DNA of 17,476 nt from IOR16 sp034927775 (lineage in GTDB: Bacteria; Bacillota; Clostridia; Peptostreptococcales; Anaerovoracaceae): the NCBI GenBank assembly GCA_034927775.1, contig JAYFPL010000025.1, positions 1-17,476 on the forward strand, in the 5' to 3' direction. Both the position numbers and the translations under genes were made by a program. Below are positions 1 to 6,682 of this stretch, one piece after another; the first letter of the stretch is position 1; every line of letters begins with the position of its first letter. A model generated the notes under the pieces. That model worked only from the letters and a program-made list of their open reading frames with translations, had not been told where the DNA came from and did not search any database.

Positions 1-284
1 GTAATTTCTTTTGCCGATACTCCATCTCCAGAAAGATATAATGTAGCTTTATCAAATTCTAAAGAATCTGCAGTTCCATTCTCTACTGCCATATTTACCG
101 CTACTTCATCTCCTTGTGCAGCGGAATAACCACTCATGTGCCGAATATTAACCGAGCCTGCTGCATAAACATCCATTGGCAGATTTGTAAATCCTACAGC
201 CATTAACAATGCTAAGACACCTGCAAATAATTTTTTTGTGAGATTAAAATTGTTTTGTTCTCTTTTCTGATACACACCCTTCAT
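1..284 (-). CDS. Secreted or surface protein, N-terminal part only (runs off the window)
   Basis: The visible 94 codons begin with ATG at 284 and stay open to the window edge. The N-terminus is a typical Gram-positive signal peptide: basic residues (KGVYQKR, then LTKK), a hydrophobic stretch (LFAGVLALLMAVGF) and an A-A-G type cleavage region after VYAA near residue 42. The mature part (GSVNIRHMSGYSAAQGDEVAVNMAVENG) reads like an extracellular beta-sandwich domain. The start lies 2 bases after the stop of the ABC ATPase, and a GGAGGA ribosome site sits at 297-302 inside that gene, so the two are co-transcribed and probably translationally coupled. In Clostridia, MacB-type ATPases are often followed by a secreted CARDB/COG1361-like protein and an FtsX/MacB permease. 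That is the likely context here, but the family cannot be fixed from the fragment. Confidence 0.8.
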   Translation of the reverse strand, partial: MKGVYQKREQNNFNLTKKLFAGVLALLMAVGFTNLPMDVYAAGSVNIRHMSGYSAAQGDEVAVNMAVENGTADSLEFDKATLYLSGDGVSAKEI

Positions 285-286
285 TG

Positions 287-1054
287 TTACGAAATCTCCT
301 CCTTCGTCCCCGCTTGCATATTTTGTTCTTTCATTTTTTGTTCTATATTTACAATATTCCCATCTTGAATGGTAACGACCTTATCTGCATAGCCTGCAAT
401 GCTTCGATCATGCGTTACCAAAATTAATGTCTGATTATGCTCTCTTACTTGATTTACAATCAGATTCATTACTTCCTTGGTCGTATTGGTATCCAAATTA
501 CCCGTAGGTTCATCGGCAAAAATAATTTTAGGATTGCCGGCTAATGCCCTTGCAATTCCGACACGTTGCTGCTGACCACCCGACATTTGCGATGGTTTTC
601 TTTTTTCATATCCTTTAAGTCCAACCGCACTTAGTATCTCTTTCGCAGCGATATTACGTTTCTTTTTTTCCACACCACGAAAAATAAGCGGTAAACTAAC
701 ATTTTCTACCGCTGTCATCATTGGCATTAGATGGTACGCTTGAAAAATAAATCCAATGTTTTTCTGTCGAAACAGCGTAACGTTGGACTCATTTAATTTA
801 TGAATCGGAATGCCGCCTATGTAAATTTCACCTCTAGTCGGTTTTTCCAATCCGGCTACCATATTTAAAAATGTAGATTTCCCCGATCCAGAAGTACCGA
901 GGAAACATACAATTTCGCCTTTATTAATTGTAAGGCTGACATCATTCAAAGCGATGACTTTCTCATCGCCCATTCGATACACTTTTCGTACATGCTTTAC
1001 TTCAATTAATGGTTTATTTCCATTTTCTGAAGGTTGTATCGTCTGATTACCCAT
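287..1054 (-). CDS. ABC transporter ATP-binding protein, MacB/LolD (lipoprotein/macrolide export) type
   Basis: A complete 255-residue ATPase subunit. Visible motifs are Walker A GTSGSGKST (53-61), Q-loop FQAYH (104-108), signature SGGQQQR (158-164), Walker B IIFADEP (177-183), D-loop GNLD (185-188) and the switch His in THD (214-216). The sequence IGFIFQAYHLMPMMTAVENV and the long conserved core are typical of the MacB/LolD/FtsE-like branch. That branch drives FtsX-fold permeases in mechanotransmission, lipoprotein release or peptide and antibiotic export, rather than import. The start is ATG at 1054 with AAGGGG at 1066-1071, an 11-base spacing. The short C-terminal tail after residue 235 (KMKEQNMQAG) is charged and probably unstructured. 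The permease is not in the window. Transported substrate unknown. An ECF-like promoter lies just upstream. Confidence 0.9.
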   Translation of the reverse strand: MGNQTIQPSENGNKPLIEVKHVRKVYRMGDEKVIALNDVSLTINKGEIVCFLGTSGSGKSTFLNMVAGLEKPTRGEIYIGGIPIHKLNESNVTLFRQKNIGFIFQAYHLMPMMTAVENVSLPLIFRGVEKKKRNIAAKEILSAVGLKGYEKRKPSQMSGGQQQRVGIARALAGNPKIIFADEPTGNLDTNTTKEVMNLIVNQVREHNQTLILVTHDRSIAGYADKVVTIQDGNIVNIEQKMKEQNMQAGTKEEIS

Positions 1055-1082
1055 CTTTTTTTAATCCCCTTTAACCCATCTG

Positions 1083-1120
1083 TATATTATTAGACGTCCT
1101 AAGTTATCAAAATGTTTCAA
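1083..1120 (-). promoter_or_regulatory. Candidate ECF-sigma promoter of the ABC operon (TGAAAC-N17-CGTC)
   Basis: Reading the minus strand, TGAAAC lies at 1119-1114 and CGTC (continuing TAA) at 1096-1093, separated by exactly 17 bases. This matches the AAC/CGTC-type bipartite promoters of Firmicute ECF sigma factors (SigW/SigV-like). Transcription would start near 1085, giving a leader of about 30 bases that holds the AAGGGG ribosome site. An A/T-only stretch (1120-1145) directly upstream could act as an UP element. A weaker housekeeping reading of the same DNA is TTGATA-N18-TATACA (1109-1104 and 1085-1080), so a dual or sigmaA promoter is not excluded. Confidence 0.5.
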
Positions 1121-1142
1121 AAAATTAAATTTTAATTTAATT

Positions 1143-1189
1143 TATTTCCATTTTTCCTCTTAAAATCAAAAAATATTTCCAAGGAAATA
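1143..1189. repeat. Palindrome TATTTCC-AA-GGAAATA plus a third half-site: candidate operator
   Basis: A perfect 7-base inverted repeat with a 2-base centre occupies 1174-1189. A further identical TATTTCC lies at 1143-1149, 31 bases (about three helical turns) from the first arm. The group sits upstream of the ECF-like promoter and downstream of the terminator, where an activator or repressor of the ABC operon would bind. No bound protein can be named. Confidence 0.35.
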
Positions 1190-1202
1190 CAATTTAACTT
1201 TT

Positions 1203-1445
1203 TTATAATAATAAAAATCGTTCTATTTGACAAAAAAAGAACTCTATGTGGTTTATTTTACCACATTCGAGCTCTTTTTTTCTTAAGTTTCTATTAATTT
1301 TTCTTAAGGTAGAAAAATCTTCCTTTATTTGATGTCTACCTGATGCCTTCCATGCTGCCATACTAAAACCTGTTACGAAGTCTCTTTCTATAATATAAAA
1401 TTCAATTGTTACTACGATTTTTACTATATTACCCTGATGCTCTAC
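1203..1445 (-). other. Gap between NhaC gene and ABC operon: open frame of unknown origin, possible gene relic
   Basis: The 455-base gap 1055-1509 holds the promoter, palindrome and terminator listed separately. In its upper part one minus-strand frame stays open from 1445 to a stop at 1203 (80 codons). Its middle reads like real protein rather than A/T drift (RDFVTGFSMAAWK, then SGRHQIKEDFSTLRKINRN), and the DNA coding for it is less AT-rich than the flanks. The only ATG is at 1361, with a weak CAGG upstream. The frame runs through the terminator hairpin, so a working gene is unlikely. It may be the tail of a decayed gene or simply chance. I do not recognise the family. Confidence 0.25.
1232..1281. 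terminator. Bidirectional intrinsic terminator
   Basis: ATGTGG pairs with CCACAT around a 10-base A/T loop. A small internal loop follows, then CTC/GAG, then AGAAAAAA pairing with TCTTTTTT. Either strand ends in a T run of six or more. It would stop leftward transcription coming from the NhaC gene before it reaches the ABC operon. Confidence 0.75.
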
Positions 1446-1509
1446 TTAATGTCATTCTTTTTTGCCACAGTGGAAGATTTTTTCAACCAAAAGATTCACA
1501 TGATTCGCT

Positions 1510-2943
1510 CTATGCTGCTTTTTCTTCTTTCAGTTTATCCAAGAAATCGTATCTGCCGATTCCGAAGACCATACTGATGAACATAACGGCTAACATTGCG
1601 AAAGAATAAAATACAAACGGCATAATTTGAACGGCAGTTAATGGTGCACTACTGTCTGCTGCAAAGCCTAGCGTATAAATCATTGCTGGAGTCCAAGGCA
1701 AGCAATAAACTAAGGTGTTTGACTGTGCATCCATTAGATTTGCTGCTCTGTATGGACTGATTCCATGCTGTTTTGCAAGAGGCTTAGCAAACGAAGCTCC
1801 AACGGCTAAGATGGCCGGTGCATTTAATCCCATTAAAGCAGAAAGGACAATAACCATTAAGGAAATCGTAAGTTCGGCAGAGAATGGAGTCTTTGCAACT
1901 TTACCAAGTGCATTCAACAATTGAATGTCTCCCTGACCTTTTCTCATGATGGAAATGGAACCGAAAAGCAATAATGCCAAGATACATACCTGAAGCATAC
2001 TAGCGATACCTGTATAGATAACACCATCTACCGTACGATCCAAACCTTCTCCATGTACAGAAATTACCGCCGGAACACTAGGGTCAACCGCATCAATCTG
2101 AACAAAATCAAAAAGTCCAAATGCACAAGCAGTTACGATACCGATTAAAGAACCAATGGTTGTTGCAATAATGATGTCTCCAGTTTTAATTGCGATATAA
2201 ATGGTAATAATAACCGGAATAAACATCATTAATGTCTTTGGATCGTAAGCATAAGAATCAACGGTACCAGCTTCACCTGCAGTCATCATTCCATATATAA
2301 GGATACCAATAATCGTAATCGCACCTGCAACCAAAGCATACTTTAGTCTAGATCTTACAACTCCCGGTACATCGACACCTTGAGACGTTGCAGAACAAAT
2401 TGTTGTATCTGATACCGGTGCAAGGTTATCTCCAAATGCCGCTCCGGAAATGATGGTACCAGCTAAAAGAGCAGGATTACCGCCCAATGCAACACCTGCC
2501 GGATAAAGAACTCCCATACCTGCTGCAATCGTACCAAAACCAGTTCCGGATGCAGTTGCAAATACTGCAGATGCTATGAATGTAATAACGGTAAAGAGTG
2601 TGCTGTTTACTCCCATTCCCGCAGCTACGCCAGCTACGCCGGAAGCAAGTCCAGACATACGAAGAATTCTAGAAAATACACCTGCAAAAATCCAGCAAAC
2701 AACCGGAATGATTGCTTCTTTGCTTGCCATACCTTCAATAACAGCATCCGCATAATCTTTCTTGTTTTTTGCAAAGAAAAACGGAATGATTAAAGCCGAA
2801 AATGCCGGTACCCATAGCGCTCCATCAGAAATGGATGCCCAATGGAATGTCGTTAAGACAATTAAGGCTAAAAATACTATGAACGGCAGGAAAGACATCC
2901 ATACACCGCCATAAAATTCCAAGCGTTTTGTTTCTTTTTCCAT
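1510..2943 (-). CDS. NhaC-family Na+/H+ antiporter or sodium/proton-coupled organic solute carrier
   Basis: A 477-residue polytopic membrane protein with about 11-13 hydrophobic segments starting at residue 15. The NhaC/IT-superfamily signature is clear: SGAAFGDNLAPVSDTT (166-181), preceded by the glycine/alanine-rich stretch FATASGTGFGTIAAGMG (128-144). Start ATG 2943 has AGGAGG at 2951-2956 with 7-base spacing. Known NhaC relatives exchange Na+ for H+ or carry malate/lactate or amino acids. Here the gene is preceded by a sigma54 promoter and lies next to a kinase with a solute-binding sensor. That argues, by inference, for inducible transport of an organic solute rather than housekeeping pH control. 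A monocistronic unit is likely: the next structure downstream is the terminator at 1232-1281, about 230 bases past the stop. Confidence 0.88.
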   Translation of the reverse strand: MEKETKRLEFYGGVWMSFLPFIVFLALIVLTTFHWASISDGALWVPAFSALIIPFFFAKNKKDYADAVIEGMASKEAIIPVVCWIFAGVFSRILRMSGLASGVAGVAAGMGVNSTLFTVITFIASAVFATASGTGFGTIAAGMGVLYPAGVALGGNPALLAGTIISGAAFGDNLAPVSDTTICSATSQGVDVPGVVRSRLKYALVAGAITIIGILIYGMMTAGEAGTVDSYAYDPKTLMMFIPVIITIYIAIKTGDIIIATTIGSLIGIVTACAFGLFDFVQIDAVDPSVPAVISVHGEGLDRTVDGVIYTGIASMLQVCILALLLFGSISIMRKGQGDIQLLNALGKVAKTPFSAELTISLMVIVLSALMGLNAPAILAVGASFAKPLAKQHGISPYRAANLMDAQSNTLVYCLPWTPAMIYTLGFAADSSAPLTAVQIMPFVFYSFAMLAVMFISMVFGIGRYDFLDKLKEEKAA

Positions 2944-2997
2944 AAAACTACCTCCTACTTAAAAATAACTTCCAAATATAATTTCACTTTTATAATA

Positions 2998-3015
2998 TTG
3001 CAAGCATCGTGCCAA
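2998..3015 (-). promoter_or_regulatory. Sigma54 (RpoN) -24/-12 promoter of the NhaC-family gene
   Basis: The minus strand reads TTGGCACGATGCTTGCA from 3015, a full match to the sigma54 consensus YTGGCACGN4TTGCW. The GG (3013-3012) and GC (3001-3000) elements are separated by exactly 10 bases, as required. Predicted transcription start is near 2988, giving a leader of about 45 bases to the ATG at 2943. The gene immediately upstream encodes a sigma54 activator, which supports the call. Activator binding sites should lie in 3016-3160. Confidence 0.88.
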
Positions 3016-3096
3016 TTCATATTTATCAGTTTTTTAATAAAATTCAATGATTTTTCCCATTTTTTAAATAATAAAATATGATATCCGTTTATAATT

Positions 3097-3153
3097 AAAA
3101 AAGTACCATGCAAAAAATTTCATAGTGGAATTTTTTTGCATGGTACTTTTTTT
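3097..3153. terminator. Strong bidirectional terminator between response regulator and NhaC gene
   Basis: About 20 bases (AAAAAAGTACCATGCAAAAA) pair with TTTTTGCATGGTACTTTTTT around a short centre (near TCATAGTGGA). T runs follow on both strands. On the minus strand it begins 9 bases after the regulator stop, separating the constitutive or readthrough kinase-regulator transcript from the sigma54-driven transporter. The same dyad lies 85-140 bases upstream of the -24 box, where activator sites are usually found. Confidence 0.85.
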
Positions 3154-3161
3154 CCATTTTC

Positions 3162-4541
3162 TTATTTCTCTCCGGTATCAATTTTATATTCTACAATTTT
3201 ATTAAAAAGTTGTCGTCTGCTCATTCCCATCCGTTCCGCCGTTTTTGTAATATTATTGCCGCAAGCCAGAAGTGCTTCCTTAATATATTTCTTTTCAAAT
3301 TCTTGTTTGGCTTCTTTATAAGAAAGCATTTCATCCTTCACTACAGAACTGTTATCAATCTTATCAAAGAATTCCATCTGTTCAGTCTGATTCATCCTCA
3401 AAACTCCATCATTGCTTAAAATGACTAATCTTTCTATGATATTTTTCAGTTCTCTTACGTTTCCAGGATAATTATAATTTAATAAAAACTCTTTTGTTTG
3501 CGGCTCAATTTCTAAAATATTTTTTCCAGTTTCTTTACTAAAACGCTGAAGGAAAAATAAAATGAAATCCTCCAAATCCTCCCGGCGCTCCCGTAATGGA
3601 GGAATATGAATTTCAATCGTATTGATTCGATAAAGAAAGTCCTCACGAAAGGTGCCTTCCTTTACTTTTTCATATACATTTTTATTGGTTGCAGAGATTA
3701 AACGAAAATCCACATTGATTAATTTATTTGAGCCGATTCTCTCAATTTGTTTGGTTTCCAAAACACGCAGCAGTTTTACCTGCGTTCCCAAATCCATATC
3801 CCCAATTTCATCTAAAAAAATGGTTCCACCGTTAGTCTCCTCAAGCTTGCCCACTCTTTTGGTCAACGCGCCTGTAAAAGCACCTTTTTCATGACCAAAA
3901 AGTTCTGACTCAATTAAGTTTTCAGGATAATGCTGACAATTTAAAGGAATAAACGGACGTTTTCCTCTTCCGCTGATTTGATGCAGTCTCTGCGCAACAA
4001 TTTCTTTCCCGACACCAGATTCTCCCATAATGAGAATGCTTGCCTTTGAAGCCGCAACCTGCTGTACCAATTCCCAAAGCTCACGCATCTCTTTATTTTT
4101 GCTTCCAAATAATACGTCATTGCTGTTTTGCAGCTCATTTTGATTTTTTATATTTGTAAGCTCCATCATTTTTTCAGCTTTTTTAATTTCCAGAACCATT
4201 TCTTCCGGATCATGGCTTTTAATAAAATATCCAAACGCGCCCATCTTCATAGTCTGAACCGCTGTTTCAATGCTTCCGTAGCCGGTTACCATAATAACTT
4301 CAATAGAATTATTGTAAATACTCTTAATTTGTTTTAAAAACTCAATTCCATCAATACCGGGCATTAAAATGTCAGTAATCACCAAAGGAAAATATTCATC
4401 CTCTAAGATTTCAAGTGCTTCCCTCGCAGAACCAGCTGTAACAATTTCATAGCCTTTGCTGCAAAGTAACATCCGATAAGTTTCCCGATAATCTGCATCA
4501 TCGTCAACGATTAATATTTTAAAGTTGTTTTTTTGCATCAT
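3162..4541 (-). CDS. NtrC-family sigma54-dependent response regulator
   Basis: 459 residues in the standard three-domain order. The receiver (about 7-122) has the acidic pocket D13-D15, phospho-acceptor D57 (VITDILMPG), switch T86 and K108. The usual KP is KS here (FIKSHDPEE). The AAA+ domain (about 143-375) shows Walker A GESGVGKE (173-180), the sigma54-contacting loop GAFTGA (220-225), Walker B TIFLDE (240-245) and an arginine-finger region (FREDFLYRIN). The C-terminal Fis-type helix-turn-helix (about 425-453) reads NNITKTAERMGMSRRQLFNK. Start ATG 4541 overlaps the kinase stop as ATGA, with AGGAG 8 bases upstream inside the kinase gene, so the pair is translationally coupled. It almost certainly activates the sigma54 promoter at 2998-3015. 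Whether it also controls distant genes cannot be seen. Confidence 0.95.
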   Translation of the reverse strand: MMQKNNFKILIVDDDADYRETYRMLLCSKGYEIVTAGSAREALEILEDEYFPLVITDILMPGIDGIEFLKQIKSIYNNSIEVIMVTGYGSIETAVQTMKMGAFGYFIKSHDPEEMVLEIKKAEKMMELTNIKNQNELQNSNDVLFGSKNKEMRELWELVQQVAASKASILIMGESGVGKEIVAQRLHQISGRGKRPFIPLNCQHYPENLIESELFGHEKGAFTGALTKRVGKLEETNGGTIFLDEIGDMDLGTQVKLLRVLETKQIERIGSNKLINVDFRLISATNKNVYEKVKEGTFREDFLYRINTIEIHIPPLRERREDLEDFILFFLQRFSKETGKNILEIEPQTKEFLLNYNYPGNVRELKNIIERLVILSNDGVLRMNQTEQMEFFDKIDNSSVVKDEMLSYKEAKQEFEKKYIKEALLACGNNITKTAERMGMSRRQLFNKIVEYKIDTGEK

Positions 4542-6517
4542 GACTTCGTCTCCTGTTCTTGCGGAATTAAAATCGTGAATTTAGTTCCTTCTCCCACTTT
4601 ACTCTCTACCGTAATCGTGCCATTCAGCCTTTGTATCTCAGAATAAACAATAAATAATCCCAGTCCAGTTCCTTTACCCGGTTCTTTTGTCGTAAAAAAC
4701 GGATTAAATAGGGTATCCAAATGCTTCTCATCAATACCACTTCCGTTATCTTCACATATAACACAAAAAGCATCCTCATGCAATTCACCGCAAATACGAA
4801 GCATCCCACCTTCCTCCATTGCATCAATTGCATTTGCTGTTAAGTTTAATAGGATATGTTTCAAGGTTTCCGTACTGCAATAAACCCAAATATTTGGATC
4901 ACATTCCAATGTAATGGATATTTTTTTCTTTTTTGTTTCTTCATTTTGAAGGGTAATGATGTCCTGCATATTTTCTCTTAAATTCAAATGCTCAGGTTTA
5001 TCATCCGATACTCTCCAAAATTTCATCACATTATCAATAATCCCACCTGCACGTTTTATATTAGCATCAATAAAATCTAGGGACTTTTTTGCTGTCTCAG
5101 AAAGGCTTTCACCGCTTCGCAGCAGATAACTTTGTGTACGGATAATCCCAAGTGGATTTCGAATTTCATGTGCCATTCCCGCAGCAAGCTGCCCGATGGC
5201 AATCATTTTTGAAGATTGTAACAATTGATTTCTTCGGATCTTTTCAATCGAAACATTTCTAAGCGCAATCAGAACGCCACTCTGAGTCCCTGCCAATCCA
5301 TAAACTGCCATCTCATACACTTCATTTTCCATCGTTACTTCACGCTTTACCGTGCCGCCAACCGTCATACATTCGTCAATCGGACATGCTTCACAATCCG
5401 TGCAAAGAGCAGAAAAGAGACTTTTGCAGGTTTTCCCAAAAACCTGTTCTTGGTTCTTACGTACGCAATTCATTAAACCTTGGTTTGCATTCACAATAAT
5501 TTTATCCTTACTGATTACTGCAATGTATTCGGTAATGCCGTCAAAAATCATCTGCAATTCATTTCGACTGTCTTCCAGCTCCACCGTCCGTTCCTTTACT
5601 TGCTTTTTCAAGGCATGATTATTTAGCATAATTAAAATTAAAATCGCAATCGCCACCCCCATTGGAATCCCAAAAAATTTGAAAAAATCTTTTTTAGGGT
5701 TGGCTTTTAAAAGTGGGGTTGAAATTCCAAACCATTTCTGTTGAATTTTTTCAAGCTGTCCTTTGTTCCTAATGGTTGTAATCGCATCGTTTAAAATAGG
5801 AATAAGTTCAGCCTTGTCTTTATTTATCGCCAAAACCACATCTTCCTCATACAATGCGGTATTGATTAATTTAAACGAACTATAATCCTTATTGTGACTC
5901 ATCGTATAATACACAACCGGTTCATCTCCGATTACCGCATCCACTCTGTCCTCTGAAAGAAGCTTCATCCCCGAAGACACATCCGGTACATATACCAGTT
6001 CGGCCTTTGGATAGTTTCTTCTAAGATAGTCGTTCGCATAATCTCCTTTTTGAGTGGCTACACTCATATGATTGATGTCTTTTAAAGTAAAATCGGCATC
6101 CTCATGAATCACAAGAACGGTACGAAGATTGTATATTGGTTTTGTAGCAGCATACTTGGAACTTCTTTCTTCATTCATAAACATATCACAAATGTCTGTC
6201 TCTCCAGATTCCAAAGCAACCAAAGCATCCTCCCAAAGGTATGGGATTGTCTTAATTTCCACTCCCATTTCCAATGAAAGTTGATTCATAAAATCAACTA
6301 CAACACCCTTATAAATGTTATCTTCATCTAAAAAACGTAGAGGAGGCGCATTTTTATCTGCACCATAAATCAGCACACCCTCCTGTGACAAACGGCTTAA
6401 AACATCTCTTTTATGCTGCTGTTCCATATACGCTTTGACTCCGGGTATTGCCGCTAAAATCAGCATTACTAATAAAAAAAATGCCAAAAACACTTTTTGT
6501 CTATGATTCATCTTCAT
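4538..6517 (-). CDS. Sensor histidine kinase with extracellular SBP_bac_3 domain and Cys-rich PAS domain
   Basis: 659 residues. TM1 is at about 9-26. A periplasmic-type solute-binding domain (about 38-268, SBP_bac_3, as in polar amino acid receptors: GVLIYGADKNAPPLRF, DICDMFMNEE, GQLEKIQQKWFG) faces outward. TM2 is at about 281-299. A short coiled linker (300-322) leads to a PAS domain (about 320-425) carrying six cysteines (351, 364, 372, 375, 378, 383) in a C-x2-C-x2-CP-x4-C cluster. The kinase core shows H450 in HEIRNPLG, N-box N562, DNGSGID (590-596) and GTGLGL (616-621). It senses a small extracellular solute, plausibly an amino acid, and phosphorylates the coupled regulator. Start ATG 6517 is favoured by AAAGGG at 6528-6533, and a second ATG lies two codons in. 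The ligand is inference. The PAS cysteines suggest an added redox or metal input. Confidence 0.93.
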   Translation of the reverse strand: MKMNHRQKVFLAFFLLVMLILAAIPGVKAYMEQQHKRDVLSRLSQEGVLIYGADKNAPPLRFLDEDNIYKGVVVDFMNQLSLEMGVEIKTIPYLWEDALVALESGETDICDMFMNEERSSKYAATKPIYNLRTVLVIHEDADFTLKDINHMSVATQKGDYANDYLRRNYPKAELVYVPDVSSGMKLLSEDRVDAVIGDEPVVYYTMSHNKDYSSFKLINTALYEEDVVLAINKDKAELIPILNDAITTIRNKGQLEKIQQKWFGISTPLLKANPKKDFFKFFGIPMGVAIAILILIMLNNHALKKQVKERTVELEDSRNELQMIFDGITEYIAVISKDKIIVNANQGLMNCVRKNQEQVFGKTCKSLFSALCTDCEACPIDECMTVGGTVKREVTMENEVYEMAVYGLAGTQSGVLIALRNVSIEKIRRNQLLQSSKMIAIGQLAAGMAHEIRNPLGIIRTQSYLLRSGESLSETAKKSLDFIDANIKRAGGIIDNVMKFWRVSDDKPEHLNLRENMQDIITLQNEETKKKKISITLECDPNIWVYCSTETLKHILLNLTANAIDAMEEGGMLRICGELHEDAFCVICEDNGSGIDEKHLDTLFNPFFTTKEPGKGTGLGLFIVYSEIQRLNGTITVESKVGEGTKFTILIPQEQETKS

Positions 6518-6607
6518 AGAGTCTCTGCCCTTTCTTTTGTTTCGCTGTATCAGTTTTGATTTTTTTGTTATTCCGTTAACATCGCAGACGATATTTCCTA
6601 CATAATA

Positions 6608-6668
6608 ACAAAAGAAACCGCCATCGAAAAGCCATAATATACTTATTCTATGGCTTCTCTAAGGCGGT
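6608..6668 (-). terminator. Terminator after tyrS
   Basis: A two-tier stem. ACCGCC (6663-6668 on the minus strand) pairs with GGCGGT (6617-6622), then an internal loop, then AGCCATA/TATGGCT around a 12-base loop. It is followed on the minus strand by TTTCTTTTGTT. It begins about 15 bases after the tyrS stop and separates the housekeeping operon from the kinase gene. No convincing promoter was seen in the rest of the gap (6518-6607), so the kinase may depend partly on readthrough. Confidence 0.75.
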
Positions 6669-6682
6669 ATACGTCTTTATTT

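Noticed and set aside
1406..1609. Plus-strand small protein starting in the gap after the NhaC gene
   Set aside because: About half of it is the reverse complement of the NhaC C-terminus, and no ribosome site or promoter was found.
1510..2943. Calling the NhaC-family protein a pure Na+/H+ antiporter
   Set aside because: The family motif is certain, but the solute-sensor and sigma54 context makes a pH-only role doubtful, so the substrate was left open.
6534..6607. Promoter for the kinase-regulator operon, including a second sigma54 site
   Set aside because: No -24/-12 match and no convincing -35/-10 pair; only a small ATCG-TCTG-CGAT palindrome is present.
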